Source of the DNA: Syntrophomonas sp. UBA5314
GTDB taxonomy: Bacteria > Bacillota > Syntrophomonadia > Syntrophomonadales > Syntrophomonadaceae
DNA: 64,000 nucleotides
Direction of reading: 5' to 3'
Assembly: GCA_002410325.1 (NCBI GenBank)
Contig: DHRK01000047.1
Span: 10,540-74,539, forward strand
The position numbers and the translations under genes were made by a program. Below the pieces are notes generated by a model, which was not told the DNA's origin, did not search any database, and saw only the letters and a program-made list of their open reading frames with translations. Shown here piece after piece: positions 1 to 8,110 of this stretch (its first letter is position 1; each line of letters opens with the position of its first letter).

Positions 1-89
1 ATACTGGACGTATTGCGATTGACGACAACAAAGTCCTGCGGAAATTTGGCCGGCAGGAAATTAAAGTTTTAGATGTTACAGACTACTAA
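1..89 (-). repeat. Right half of a dispersed palindromic (MITE-like) element, cut by the window edge
   Basis: The first 29 bases are identical, on the opposite strand, to positions 46500-46528 inside the complete element at 46440-46605. Similarity then weakens but can be followed (shared blocks AGTC, TGCG, AAATTT, CCG) to a terminal ACAGACTACTA that corresponds to the element end CAGAGTACTAG. The left half lies outside the window. It sits downstream of the rbgA stop codon, in a non-coding gap. Identity is seen directly; the mobile-element interpretation is inference. Confidence 0.7.
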
Positions 90-140
90 CATTGGGGTGG
101 TAATTGGGGGGAACTCCAGAACGAAGTTTTAAATGAAGGT

Positions 141-974
141 TCAATCCAGGCTGATGCGACCCAGGCGTCCCTTGCGGAATTCCTGTAAAAGGGACTGGGC
201 TGTTTTTTCTTCATCGGCGCTGCCCCCGGGGAGGCGGAAGCCTTTTTTCAAAGCAACGGTCTGCAATAGGCTGGCGGAATCCTCGTCTATGTTCAGGCCG
301 ATTTTCTCTAACAGTCCGGGCTCACCTTTCGTTTTAAGCACCTCCAGCAGGTAGCGGGCCACCTCGACTTCGTTGTAGGCGTTTTGCCCTACTATGTCCA
401 GAAGGGCTAGTTTCAATCCCTGTTCCGGATTGTCGATTTTGGGCCACATCACACCGGGAGTATCCAACAGTTCCAGGTCTGATTGGATTCTTACCCATTG
501 TTTGCCCCTGGTTATTCCGGGGCGCGCTCCGGTGGCGGCTGTATTGCGGCCTACCAGACAGTTCAAAAAGGTTGACTTTCCGGTGTTGGGAACTCCAGCC
601 ACCATTACCCGGGCCGGCCTGACCCGGCGCCCTTTGGCCAGCATTTCCCGGGCCTTTGGTTGGTAGGCCGTCGTTAATGCCTGGAGCAACGCTTTTTTAC
701 CCTTGCGGTGCAGAGAGTCCATGGACAGGGCCGAAAATCCCTCTGCTCTAATGCCCTCCAGGTATTGGCGGGTCAGGCTGGGATCGGCCAGGTCAGACTT
801 ATTCAAAACCATCAAAACCGGTTTTTTGCCCACCATATTCTCCAATTCCCGGTTGCGGCAGGAAAAAGGCGCCCGGGCGTCCAGAATAATGGCCACAATA
901 TCGACCAGTTTAAGGTTTTCTTCAATTTCCCGTTTAGCCCTGACCATGTGCCCGGGGTACCAGTTAATACTCAT
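141..974 (-). CDS. rbgA: Ribosome biogenesis GTPase RbgA (YlqF)
   Basis: Circularly permuted GTPase that acts late in 50S subunit assembly in Firmicutes. The permuted order is visible: G4 NKSD at residues 58-61, then G1 GVPNTGKST at 127-135, then G3 DTPG at 171-174. The N-terminal MSINWYPGHM is the family signature. The chosen ATG at 974 has AGGAGGT seven bases upstream; an upstream in-frame codon (992) would lie before this ribosome binding site. 277 residues is the usual size. It is last in the ffh-rimM-trmD-rplS gene group, following rplS by about 70 bases, the same arrangement as in Bacillus. The function is secure from family knowledge. Confidence 0.95.
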   Translation of the reverse strand: MSINWYPGHMVRAKREIEENLKLVDIVAIILDARAPFSCRNRELENMVGKKPVLMVLNKSDLADPSLTRQYLEGIRAEGFSALSMDSLHRKGKKALLQALTTAYQPKAREMLAKGRRVRPARVMVAGVPNTGKSTFLNCLVGRNTAATGARPGITRGKQWVRIQSDLELLDTPGVMWPKIDNPEQGLKLALLDIVGQNAYNEVEVARYLLEVLKTKGEPGLLEKIGLNIDEDSASLLQTVALKKGFRLPGGSADEEKTAQSLLQEFRKGRLGRISLD

Positions 975-1043
975 TTCAGCACCTCCTGCCATAATAAATA
1001 AGGAGAATACCTGCTGGTATTCTCCTTCCCTATTTTTTGATTC

Positions 1044-1394
1044 TTAGCGGCGGCCTTTTTCTTTAACCCTGGCCTTTTTGCCCATCAAGCCGCGCAGGTA
1101 GAACAGGCGGGCCCGGCGGACTTTACCTCTGCGGGTGACTTCCACCTTGGCGATTCTGGGAGAATGAATGGGGAAGGTTCTTTCAACCGCCACCCCGTAA
1201 GTAATCCTTCTCACCGTAAAGGTGCGGGAAATCCCTTCTCCGCGTATCTTAATGACCGTGCCTTCGAAAACCTGAATTCTTTCCCGGTTTCCCTCGACAA
1301 CCTTAACGTGCACTTTAACCGTGTCGCCAGGATTGAATCGGGGCAGGTCTTTGCGCACAAATTCCTCTTCGATGGATCTGATAATATCTTGCAT
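1044..1394 (-). CDS. rplS: 50S ribosomal protein L19
   Basis: L19 sits at the interface of the 50S and 30S subunits. The 116-residue protein has the usual L19 pattern: an N-terminal helix (MQDIIRSIEEEF), FNPGDTVKVHVKV, a VFEGTVI block, and a basic C-terminus with RRGKVRRARLFYLR. The start at 1394 is preceded by AAGGAGGT; the longer in-frame start at 1427 would place that ribosome binding site inside the gene. It lies between an RNA methyltransferase gene and rbgA and appears to have its own promoter at 1471-1500, with about 70 nt of leader. Confidence 0.97.
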   Translation of the reverse strand: MQDIIRSIEEEFVRKDLPRFNPGDTVKVHVKVVEGNRERIQVFEGTVIKIRGEGISRTFTVRRITYGVAVERTFPIHSPRIAKVEVTRRGKVRRARLFYLRGLMGKKARVKEKGRR

Positions 1395-1470
1395 CAATCC
1401 GACCTCCTTCCACAGATGTTCATGCATCTAAAATGCAGCGGACCATCCTTACTTACACAGAACACAAATA

Positions 1471-1500
1471 ATTATAGCATAGCCGCTATTGGCCGATCAA
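1471..1500 (-). promoter_or_regulatory. Sigma-A type promoter for rplS
   Basis: On the minus strand TTGATC (1500-1495) is followed after 18 bases by a perfect TATAAT (1476-1471). This would give a leader of roughly 70 nt before rplS, containing a short GCAT...ATGC hairpin. Firmicutes L19 leaders are known to bind the protein, but I cannot confirm that structure by eye. Promoter boxes are seen; activity is inferred. Confidence 0.55.
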
Positions 1501-1507
1501 GAAAATA

Positions 1508-2104
1508 CTATCTTTCAAACCAGGATTCACCCAGCAGGCGATCCAGAATAATGGCGGCCGCGCTCCGCACCGACAGGTGGTTATAAGTGCGTCCCGCTTC
1601 CAACGGTTCCAGGATATAATCGCAGCGGTTCATCAGCTCGGCCACCATGCCCCATCCGGTCCCGAAAAGGATCAGGTAGGTATCCTCATCTTCCCGGATC
1701 ATCGCTTTGAGCCGGGCATAGGATACGCTGTCGGGATAAAGGCGGGCATCGGTGGCTACCGTTTTTACCGCCCGGCCGGTTTCCGATTCCAATTGGGCCA
1801 GGGCTTCTTCCAAAGTAGGCACCAGCCGCAGTACGGAAAAAGCCTCGCGCCGGTCCGGATTATACGCTCCTCCATATCCTTCCTGCCAGTAGGAGAGTAT
1901 ATCTTCCACCAGCCGGCGTTGACCTTCCGAAGGATGTACGATAATGAAACCATCCACATCATAGGTTCTGGAGCTGCGGGCGATATCGTGCAGGTCCAGG
2001 TTGGTAACCGAGGTGGTGATCCTCTCCATGCGCTTGTTGTACATGGGGCTGTGTAGAAGCGCTATGTATACTCGCGATTTTCTAACCGGGTTGCCTGGGT
2101 TCAA
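1508..2104 (-). CDS. Putative SPOUT-type RNA methyltransferase (RNA_Me_trans family)
   Basis: 198-residue protein resembling the small family of SAM-dependent RNA methyltransferases often encoded beside trmD in Clostridia. Features seen: an N-terminal VYIALLHSPMYNKRMERITTS block, a central DGFIIVHP strand, and LILFGTGWGMVAELMNRCDY followed by RTYNHLSVRSAAAIILDRLLG, which looks like the glycine-rich knot that binds SAM in SPOUT enzymes. The start is a TTG at 2104 with GGAGG eight bases upstream, so it overlaps the end of trmD by 23 bases and is probably translationally coupled to it. The RNA substrate is unknown. The family call is from memory of the pattern, not from a search. Confidence 0.75.
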   Translation of the reverse strand: MNPGNPVRKSRVYIALLHSPMYNKRMERITTSVTNLDLHDIARSSRTYDVDGFIIVHPSEGQRRLVEDILSYWQEGYGGAYNPDRREAFSVLRLVPTLEEALAQLESETGRAVKTVATDARLYPDSVSYARLKAMIREDEDTYLILFGTGWGMVAELMNRCDYILEPLEAGRTYNHLSVRSAAAIILDRLLGESWFER

Positions 2105-2816
2105 AGAGAATTTCCTCCAGAAGCTTTCTTTCTTCTATATCAAAGTCTTTTAAAAGCAGCAGGTCAGGGCGCTTAAGCAAGGTGCGCAGAAGGCTCTGTT
2201 GCTTTCTCCAGCGCCGGATATTTTCATGATGCCCGGACAGCAGGATTTCAGGGACCTCCTGGCCCCGATACCCGGCCGGCCGCGTGTACTGGGGATATTC
2301 CAATAGCCTGCGGGCGAAGGATTCCTCTTCGGGCGACTGTTCACTGCCCAAAACCCCGGGGATAAGCCGGGAAACCCCGTCCACCAGAATCATGGCCGGC
2401 AGCTCACCGCCGGTCAATATATAGTCCCCTATGGATATTTCCTCATCGACAAGGCTCATAGCGCGTTCGTCAATGCCTTCATAGTGGCCGCAGAGCAAGA
2501 CCAGGTGTTTCAAAGATGACAGCTGAACAAGCTTTTCCTGGGTAAGCACCTGTCCTTGTGGGGAAAGGTAGATGATATGGGCATTGCTCTCCCGGAACCC
2601 TTTTAAGGCTCTCTCCAGGACATCGTATTTCATGACCATGCCTGCACCACCGCCATAGGGATAATCATCTACCTGCAGGTGCTTGTTTTCAGCGTAATCA
2701 CGTATGTTGACCGTATTTAATTCAATCAGGCCACCGTCCCGGGCCCTTTTAATAATGCTGCAACTAAAGGGTGATGCGAACATTTCCGGGAAGAGGGTGA
2801 GAATATCCACTCTCAT
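2082..2816 (-). CDS. trmD: tRNA (guanine-N1)-methyltransferase TrmD
   Basis: Methylates G37 next to the anticodon of tRNAs reading CNN codons, which prevents +1 frameshifting. The 244-residue protein begins MRVDILTLFPEMF, has the substrate motif DDYPYGGGAGMVMK and the trefoil-knot SAM pocket around LTGGELPAMILVDGVSRLIPGVLG. ATG at 2816 is preceded by AAGGAGG. It is 35 bases downstream of rimM and overlaps the following methyltransferase gene. Essential in most bacteria; nothing unusual. Confidence 0.97.
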   Translation of the reverse strand: MRVDILTLFPEMFASPFSCSIIKRARDGGLIELNTVNIRDYAENKHLQVDDYPYGGGAGMVMKYDVLERALKGFRESNAHIIYLSPQGQVLTQEKLVQLSSLKHLVLLCGHYEGIDERAMSLVDEEISIGDYILTGGELPAMILVDGVSRLIPGVLGSEQSPEEESFARRLLEYPQYTRPAGYRGQEVPEILLSGHHENIRRWRKQQSLLRTLLKRPDLLLLKDFDIEERKLLEEILFEPRQPG

Positions 2817-2851
2817 TTTTTACCGGCCTCCTTTAGCCGTAGAAAAACCAT

Positions 2852-3367
2852 CTAATCCAAAAGACCGGGTAAAAGCTTGATCTGCATTTCCCCTTTTTCA
2901 AGGTCTACCCGCAGCACTACCTCTTTTATCGCGGGAATCAGTATTTCCCCATACTCTTCTGACTTTATGGAATAAACATCATTGGCTCCTGTCTCCAGTA
3001 TATCCTGCAAAATGCCCAAGTAACCCCGTTCCTGGTCATAAACCCGCAGTCCTTTGAGCTGGAAATGATAGTAGCTGCCTTCCGGGAGAGGATAAACCTC
3101 ATTTTCCGGGATCATGAGATGCTGACCGCGCATGCCTTCGGCGGTTTCCCGCGAATCAATTCCCTGGAATTTAAAAAGGATGGTCTGATTGGCAGTCCGG
3201 GTGTTTTCAACATTCATGAGAGCTCTCACTCCCGATCCGACCACGAAGACTTTCTCCATTTTGTCAAATCTCTCCGGAAAATCGGTCAAGGGCGCCACCC
3301 GGACTTCACCCCGAAGCCCGTAGGCGCCTCTAATAACCCCAATGCTCACCAGGTCTTCATCGTACAT
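2852..3367 (-). CDS. rimM: 16S rRNA processing protein RimM
   Basis: Assembly factor for the head of the 30S subunit; it binds S19. The 171-residue protein shows the N-terminal RimM barrel (VSIGVIRGAYGLRGEVRVAPLTDFPERF) and a C-terminal PRC barrel (YYHFQLKGLRVYD ... ANDVYSIKS ... EILIPAIKEVVLRVDLEKG). ATG at 3367. It lies between khpA and trmD as in other Firmicutes. The gap of about 168 bases to khpA carries no gene I can support; Bacillus has ylqD at this place and it is missing here. Confidence 0.96.
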   Translation of the reverse strand: MYDEDLVSIGVIRGAYGLRGEVRVAPLTDFPERFDKMEKVFVVGSGVRALMNVENTRTANQTILFKFQGIDSRETAEGMRGQHLMIPENEVYPLPEGSYYHFQLKGLRVYDQERGYLGILQDILETGANDVYSIKSEEYGEILIPAIKEVVLRVDLEKGEMQIKLLPGLLD

Positions 3368-3535
3368 GTCAACCTCCAGCTTATCAGCAGCCCTCGCTAT
3401 AATAAAGCTTTCTTAAAACCCCGGATGGTTCCGGTCAAACAACAACGGGGGACCAACCGTCTGCCGCCCGGCAGTCAGGTCAAGCCCCCGCGTTTCAGGC
3501 AATGCCTCTAATAACAATGCAAGGCTCATCTACAG

Positions 3536-3766
3536 CTATTTTTGGATCTCAACCGTAACGCGTTTGCCTTCTTTGGCTGCTGCGGCCTTGGTTATGGTCC
3601 GAATGGATTTGGCGATTTTACCCTGTTTGCCAATAACCTTGCCCATATCGTCCGCTGCAACCGTGAGTTCCAGTACTATGGCCTTTTCTCCGTTGGATTC
3701 CTTAACACTCACCTGGTCGGGATCATCCACCAGGCTTTTGGCTATATACTCCAAGAGATCCTTCAT
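3536..3766 (-). CDS. khpA: KH-domain RNA-binding protein KhpA (YlqC)
   Basis: Single KH-domain protein of 76 residues. The GXXG loop is seen in GKVIGKQGKIAKSIRTI in the second half. In Gram-positive bacteria KhpA pairs with KhpB (Jag) and binds many RNAs, affecting cell division and elongation. The start chosen is the ATG at 3766 (MKDLLEYIAKSLVDDP, the usual family start) with GGGGGTG six bases upstream; a GTG nine bases earlier (3775) lies inside that ribosome binding site. Between rpsP and rimM, the conserved position. Confidence 0.93.
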   Translation of the reverse strand: MKDLLEYIAKSLVDDPDQVSVKESNGEKAIVLELTVAADDMGKVIGKQGKIAKSIRTITKAAAAKEGKRVTVEIQK

Positions 3767-3784
3767 ATGTTTCACCCCCGTCCG

Positions 3785-4051
3785 CTATTTGCGGCTCTCA
3801 GCAAACTTGAACATAATACCTTGCTTTTGCAGGATAGACTTGGCTGTATCGGTAGGTTTGGCTCCCTCAGCCAGCCATTTCAAGGCTTTTTCTTCATCGA
3901 TTTTTATGGTTGCCGGGTCGGTGTTGGGATTATAGTACCCGATTTCCTCTATAAATCTTCCATCCCTGGGTGATCTGGCATCAGCCACCACCATTCTATA
4001 AAAGGGACTCTTTTTGGCACCCATTCTCTTCAGCCTGATTTTTGTCGCCAC
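3785..4051 (-). CDS. rpsP: 30S ribosomal protein S16
   Basis: S16 helps fold the 5' and central domains of 16S rRNA. The family opening TKIRLKRMGAKKSPFYRMVVADAR is present, followed by GRFIEEIGYYNP. The start is a GTG at 4051 with AGGAGG seven bases upstream; the open frame extends 51 bases further but that part has no S16 similarity. 88 residues, normal length. It is 70 bases downstream of ffh in the same operon. Confidence 0.97.
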   Translation of the reverse strand: MATKIRLKRMGAKKSPFYRMVVADARSPRDGRFIEEIGYYNPNTDPATIKIDEEKALKWLAEGAKPTDTAKSILQKQGIMFKFAESRK

Positions 4052-4121
4052 ATACTCACCTCCTAAATAATTTGGCCCGATTATCAACCGGGATCTTATC
4101 AAATCCTAAAACCAGCATGGA

Positions 4122-5471
4122 CTAGTTGAAGGGAAATTTGATCGGCGGGAATCCACCCCGCTTGCCCTTTTTACCGCCCATATCAGCGAATTGCTTCATG
4201 AGCTTGCGGGATTCTTCAAATTGCTTGAGCAGTCGGTTTACGTCTTGAACCCGGTTTCCGCTCCCCCGGGCTATGCGTTTCTTCCGGCTGCCATTGATAA
4301 TTGACGGGTTGGCCCGTTCTTGAGCGGTCATCGATTTAATGATCGCTTCCAGGCGCCCAATTTCTTTTTCATCGAAATCTCCCTTAGAGGCCTTGAACTG
4401 CTTGCCTATTCCCGGGATCATCCCCAGCAGGTCTTCCAGGGGGCCCATATTGCGAACCTGCTGCATCTGGTCGAGGAAATCCTGCAGGGTAAATTCCTGC
4501 TGCCTGATCTTTCTTTCCATCTCCCGGGCTTTGCTTGCGTCGATATTGGCCTGGGCCTTCTCCACCAGGCTCAGTATATCGCCCATGCCTAAAATGCGGG
4601 AAGCCATACGTTCCGGGAAGAAGGTTTCCAGGGCGTCCAGTTTTTCACCCATGCCGACCAGTTTGATCGGGCAGCCGGTAACCGCTTTTACAGACAGAGC
4701 CGCACCGCCCCGGGTATCGCCGTCCAGCTTGGTCAAAACCACCCCGGTAAGACCCAGTTGGGCGTTGAACGACTCCGCCACATTGACCGCATCCTGCCCG
4801 GTCATAGCGTCTACCACCAGCAGGATCTCATCCGGGTTAAGGGCGGCTTTAATATTGCTCAACTCTTCCATTAACTGTTCATTGATATGGAGGCGGCCCG
4901 CGGTGTCCAGAATAACTACATCGCGGTTGGTGCTGCGGGCGTGTTCAATGGAGGCCCGGGCTATGTCCACCGGGTTGCCCTGACCCATGGAAAAAACCGG
5001 CGTGGAAGTCTGTTCACCCAGCACCTGGAGCTGTTTTATAGCGGCCGGACGGTATACGTCACAGGCCACCATTAAGGGTCGGCGTCCCTGTTTGACCAGA
5101 TTTTTGCTCAGTTTGGCCACGGTAGTGGTTTTTCCGGCACCCTGCAATCCCACCGCCATGATAACCGTCGGGGTCCGGGACGATAAAATCAGTTTGGTTT
5201 CCTGGCCGCCCATCAAAGCGGTCATTTCATCATGGACAATCTTGACCATCTGCTGCCCCGGGGTGAGGCTGGAGAGGACCTCCTGCCCAACCGCCCGTTC
5301 ACTTACCCGGGCGATAAAATCTTTAACCACCTTGAAATTGACATCCGCCTCCAGCAAGGCCAGGCGGACTTCACGCATAGCCAGGCGCACGTCTTCTTCA
5401 TTTATTTTGCCTTTGCCGCGCAGTTTCTTAAAAATATCCTGCAGTCTATCTGATAGGCCCTCAAATGCCAC
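4122..5471 (-). CDS. ffh: Signal recognition particle protein Ffh (SRP54)
   Basis: GTPase of the signal recognition particle; with 4.5S/6S-like SRP RNA it brings ribosomes making membrane proteins to FtsY. 449 residues: N domain (1-85), G domain with GLQGAGKTTT at 108-117, DTAGR near 190 and TKLDGDTRGGAAL near 248, then a methionine-rich M domain from about 300 (QMQQVRNMGPLEDLLGMIPG; NGSRKKRIARGSG is the RNA-binding part). GTG start at 5471 with AAAGGAG upstream. It follows ylxM by 19 bases; ftsY, which often lies just upstream of ylxM, is not in this cluster. Confidence 0.97.
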   Translation of the reverse strand: MAFEGLSDRLQDIFKKLRGKGKINEEDVRLAMREVRLALLEADVNFKVVKDFIARVSERAVGQEVLSSLTPGQQMVKIVHDEMTALMGGQETKLILSSRTPTVIMAVGLQGAGKTTTVAKLSKNLVKQGRRPLMVACDVYRPAAIKQLQVLGEQTSTPVFSMGQGNPVDIARASIEHARSTNRDVVILDTAGRLHINEQLMEELSNIKAALNPDEILLVVDAMTGQDAVNVAESFNAQLGLTGVVLTKLDGDTRGGAALSVKAVTGCPIKLVGMGEKLDALETFFPERMASRILGMGDILSLVEKAQANIDASKAREMERKIRQQEFTLQDFLDQMQQVRNMGPLEDLLGMIPGIGKQFKASKGDFDEKEIGRLEAIIKSMTAQERANPSIINGSRKKRIARGSGNRVQDVNRLLKQFEESRKLMKQFADMGGKKGKRGGFPPIKFPFN

Positions 5472-5490
5472 GTTATCGCTCCTTTATTCG

Positions 5491-5829
5491 TTAAACCCGT
5501 TCCTTCAGTTCCTCCAGCAGGGATAGTGCCACATTCAGTTTATTGCGATCCACCTCGCCTGACAGCAAGGCATAGAGCTGCTGCCAGCGGGCCCGGTTGC
5601 TCAAGAATTTTTCCACCAGGCCCAGCCGCTGTTCGTAATCCTCCAGGGCTGCTTCCGAGCGTCTGAGCAGATCGTGCACGGCCTGCCGGCTCACTTCCAT
5701 ACTCTCGGCAATCTCAGCCAGCGACCAATCATCTTCATAATACAGGTGAATGACTTCCTGCTGCCGCTCCGTGAGCAAGGGCCCATAAAAATCCTTGAGC
5801 ATGATAACCCGGTCGACTTTCTCCAGCAT
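5491..5829 (-). CDS. ylxM: YlxM/p13-like DNA-binding protein, SRP accessory
   Basis: 112-residue protein with a sigma-70 region 4-like helix-turn-helix: LTERQQEVIHLYYEDDWSLAEIAESMEVSRQAVHDLLRR (about residues 20-57), followed by a helical tail. This is the YlxM family, encoded directly upstream of ffh throughout Firmicutes; in streptococci the homologue modulates the SRP GTPases. ATG at 5829 with an AAAGGGGATG ribosome binding site. First gene of the operon, with a good promoter at 5871-5899 and an inverted repeat in the leader. Confidence 0.93.
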   Translation of the reverse strand: MLEKVDRVIMLKDFYGPLLTERQQEVIHLYYEDDWSLAEIAESMEVSRQAVHDLLRRSEAALEDYEQRLGLVEKFLSNRARWQQLYALLSGEVDRNKLNVALSLLEELKERV

Positions 5830-5843
5830 TCGGCCATCCCCTT

Positions 5844-5865
5844 TGTAAAGGAAAAATACTTTACA
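5844..5865. promoter_or_regulatory. Inverted repeat in the ylxM leader
   Basis: TGTAAAG (5844-5850) and CTTTACA (5859-5865) form a perfect 7-bp dyad with an 8-base centre. It overlaps the predicted transcription start of ylxM-ffh, so it could be an operator or a small 5' hairpin. No known regulator is assigned. Confidence 0.35.
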
Positions 5866-5870
5866 TAAAA

Positions 5871-5899
5871 ATTCTATCCGCCTGAAATAATGATGTCAA
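5871..5899 (-). promoter_or_regulatory. Sigma-A promoter of the ylxM-ffh operon
   Basis: On the minus strand a perfect TTGACA (5899-5894) is followed after exactly 17 bases by TAGAAT (5876-5871). This is the strongest promoter match in this part of the window and drives ylxM, ffh, rpsP, khpA, rimM and trmD. Confidence 0.75.
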
Positions 5900-5917
5900 G
5901 GAAAGAAAATAAAACCC

Positions 5918-5946
5918 TTGGCCATTTCTCTTAAAGAAAGTAAACT
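5918..5946 (+). promoter_or_regulatory. Probable promoter of the degV-family gene
   Basis: TTGGCC (5918-5923), 17 bases, TAAACT (5941-5946); each box matches consensus at four of six positions. It is divergent from the ylxM promoter and would give a very short leader ahead of the AAGGAGG of the next gene. Confidence 0.4.
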
Positions 5947-5969
5947 ATTGGTACAAGGAGGGAACCAAC

Positions 5970-6815
5970 GTGAAAGAAAAAATCGCTCTGCTAGCGGACA
6001 GCGCCTGCGATCTGCCCCGGGAGATCATAAATCGCTATGGCATCAAAATCCTGCCGCTCAAGGTAATCTACCGGGATCGGGAGTTTAACGATCGGATTGA
6101 TGTTGAGCCCGAATATGTCTATTCTCGCATGCCAGATGAAATTCCTACTACATCGATGCCTTGCACCCAGGAAATCAAAGACCTTTTTCACCGCATAGGC
6201 GAAGAAGGATTTACTCATGTCCTGGCAGTTCACATTTCCACCGGCCTCTCCGGAACATGTGAAGCCGTGCGAATGATTGCCCGCGATATAGACAATCTGA
6301 GGATCAAGGTGATAGACAGCAAGACCCTGTCCTTTGGCACCGGATGGATGGTTTTAGATGCAGCCCGCAATATTGCCGGCGGGTTGAGCTTTGACAAGGT
6401 GCTGGAGAAGCTGCATCATATTCAGCCCAAAGTTCAAGTCTATTATATTCTGGAAACCCTGGAATACCTGCGTAAAGGCGGTCGAATAGGCCTGGTTGCC
6501 GGCATGCTGGGCAGCCTTTTAAACATAAAACCAATTATTTCGGTAAACGAAGAAGGCAAATATTTCACCTTTGCCAAAGCCCACGGCCGGCGCAAATCCA
6601 TTGACAAGCTGTATGAAATCGTTGAGAAAACCGTGGCCACCAAGCGCATCAACCTGGCGGTTTTGCACGGCGGTGCCCGGGAAGAGCTTAATGCCCTGCT
6701 CGAAAGGCTGAAAAAACTTCCCAACATCAATGAGATCGTCTGTTCCGATATAAGCCCCTGCCTGGGTGTACATACCGGACCGGGCCTGGTGGGTGTCGCA
6801 TTTCACGAGATATAG
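5970..6815 (+). CDS. DegV family fatty-acid-binding protein
   Basis: 281-residue DegV-family protein. These bind a long-chain fatty acid; homologues (FakB) deliver it to the kinase FakA for phosphorylation. Signatures seen: LLADSACDLPREII at the start, TSMPCTQEI near residue 60 (ligand-binding TSxP), HISTGLSGT near 90, VIDSKTLSFGTG near 115, and YLRKGGRIG near 170. ATG at 5970 follows AAGGAGG. It stands alone on the plus strand, with no fakA (dihydroxyacetone-kinase-like) partner nearby, so whether it serves fatty-acid uptake is inference. Confidence 0.92.
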   Translation: MKEKIALLADSACDLPREIINRYGIKILPLKVIYRDREFNDRIDVEPEYVYSRMPDEIPTTSMPCTQEIKDLFHRIGEEGFTHVLAVHISTGLSGTCEAVRMIARDIDNLRIKVIDSKTLSFGTGWMVLDAARNIAGGLSFDKVLEKLHHIQPKVQVYYILETLEYLRKGGRIGLVAGMLGSLLNIKPIISVNEEGKYFTFAKAHGRRKSIDKLYEIVEKTVATKRINLAVLHGGAREELNALLERLKKLPNINEIVCSDISPCLGVHTGPGLVGVAFHEI

Positions 6816-6961
6816 CATTTTTAAGCGGTAAACGGCAGTTAAAAATGTCGGGACCCGTTAATTATGTAGGATAAAAATCATTGTCAAGTCCAGGTTTCAT
6901 CATATTAACGGTCTGGAGCCGGTTTATAATGGTCTTACTCTAAACAGGAGGCCATTTTTAT

Positions 6962-7504
6962 TTGAACATTACTCTAAAAATACCGGCTGTCCAGGCCTTG
7001 TTCTTTCTCTTATGCTTCCTCACGCTCATCTTTCCTTATGAAGCCGGCGCCGAACCCGCTCAGCCGCTCATAAAGGCCCCCCCTGATGTTCAGCAGGCCT
7101 ATCAGCAAATTTCTGATGACTTTGATCTTTACCAGCAGTTTCTCCAGGCAGACGAAACATCCCGGGGACCGGTCCTTTTAAACGCCCGTAATCCCGATGA
7201 AGCATACGTCTTCCTGAGCCGTGGCTTTGGCAGCGACCTGGCGGCGGCTATTTGTTCAAGTTTTACCTGGTATGACAGCGAGTTGGAGTGTCTTTTTCTT
7301 ATACCCTGTGAAGGGCTGCCAACTATTGGATTGACTGAAAAGAATGGGGTCATGTACAGTTGGGAGGCTAAGGATATGCTTTCTTTCCAGTACCGTTTTG
7401 AAAACTGCTACCAGCCTGGTGACGCCTATCTTTATAGGGTAACCGTTCGGCTTCTGGATGGGCGGTGGAAAATTGAGACCCTGGAACTTTTTGAAGCTGT
7501 ATAA
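6962..7504 (+). CDS. Small secreted protein of unknown function
   Basis: 180 residues with a clear signal peptide: a hydrophobic stretch at about residues 8-25 ending near EAGAEP. The rest is soluble, acidic and aromatic-rich, with two cysteines close together (SELECLFLIPCEGLP). It ends with TVRLLDGRWKIETLELF, a pattern common at the end of small extracellular domains whose last strand reads GRWKI. TTG start at 6962 with AGGAGG ten bases upstream. A perfect TATAAT at 6925-6930 lies ahead of it but without a convincing -35 box. Family not recognised. Confidence 0.7.
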   Translation: MNITLKIPAVQALFFLLCFLTLIFPYEAGAEPAQPLIKAPPDVQQAYQQISDDFDLYQQFLQADETSRGPVLLNARNPDEAYVFLSRGFGSDLAAAICSSFTWYDSELECLFLIPCEGLPTIGLTEKNGVMYSWEAKDMLSFQYRFENCYQPGDAYLYRVTVRLLDGRWKIETLELFEAV

Positions 7505-7521
7505 AACTCCATATTTAATCT

Positions 7522-7914
7522 TTAACGGCCAGCCCGGTACCAGGCAGCCAGCCCCTTAATTACTAGGCCGATTATTATAAGCCAAAGGCCTGCAATAAAC
7601 ACAGCCGCCCAAAATCCGCTTCGTCCCATTTGCTGATTTTGCTCCGCCATATACCTACACTCCTCCATCACTTCAGCGGGGATGCTTCGCAAAGCCAGGC
7701 GCAGCAGCCAGGGTATCAAAAGGAGATCATCCAGGTAGCCAAGTACGGGTATAAAGTCAGGAATCAGATCAATCGGACTCAGAGCCAGGGCCAGACCGGC
7801 CAGAGCCCGAGCCTGCCAGGGGGTCCGGGGATGACGGCTGGCCAGGTACACAGCATGTAATTCTTTTTTCAAACGGGCGGCTTCATTCCTCCACGTTTCC
7901 TTAATAAGAGGCAC
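7522..7914 (-). CDS. YkvA/DUF1232 family membrane protein
   Basis: 130 residues. The DUF1232 core is clear: RTPWQARALAGLALALSPIDLIPDFIPVLGYLDDLLLIPWLL (residues 30-71), containing the typical SPIDLIPDFIP and GYLDD motifs. A second hydrophobic helix (about 103-122) precedes a short basic tail. Function of this widespread family is unknown. GTG start at 7914. It converges on the secreted protein gene with 17 bases between their stop codons. Confidence 0.85.
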   Translation of the reverse strand: MPLIKETWRNEAARLKKELHAVYLASRHPRTPWQARALAGLALALSPIDLIPDFIPVLGYLDDLLLIPWLLRLALRSIPAEVMEECRYMAEQNQQMGRSGFWAAVFIAGLWLIIIGLVIKGLAAWYRAGR

Positions 7915-8010
7915 GCCTGGTTCCCTTCTTTCACGAAATCAGCTGTATAGAAAAATTCCTCCCTGAACATCTTATCATAAAGGGAACCTGCCATTAGTGG
8001 TTTTAAAAAC

Positions 8011-8039
8011 TTGCGTTATGCGGCAGGTGGTTTTAGAAT
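8011..8039 (+). promoter_or_regulatory. Promoter-like sequence ahead of the CoA-transferase leader
   Basis: TTGCGT (8011-8016), 17 bases, TAGAAT (8034-8039). Transcription would start near 8046, run about 35 nt and then meet the strong hairpin at 8079-8103. The stretch 7915-8208 otherwise holds no gene. Confidence 0.5.
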
Positions 8040-8078
8040 AAAAATAACAAATTAATACATTTCATGGTGAGAGCCTCG

Positions 8079-8110
8079 AGCCCCGCTGGATACCAGCGGG
8101 GCTTTGTCTT
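8079..8110 (+). terminator. Rho-independent terminator / possible attenuator
   Basis: A perfect 11-bp stem, AGCCCCGCTGG (8079-8089) with CCAGCGGGGCT (8093-8103) around a 3-base loop, followed by TTGTCTT. No plus-strand gene ends just upstream, so it either closes a short RNA started at about 8046 or attenuates the CoA-transferase gene that begins 100 bases later. Confidence 0.7.

Noticed and set aside
3368..3535. Gap between khpA and rimM as a hidden ylqD gene or ribosomal-protein leader
   Set aside because: No frame of reasonable length or YlqD-like pattern; a GCCG/CGGC hairpin is present but too weak to call a leader structure.
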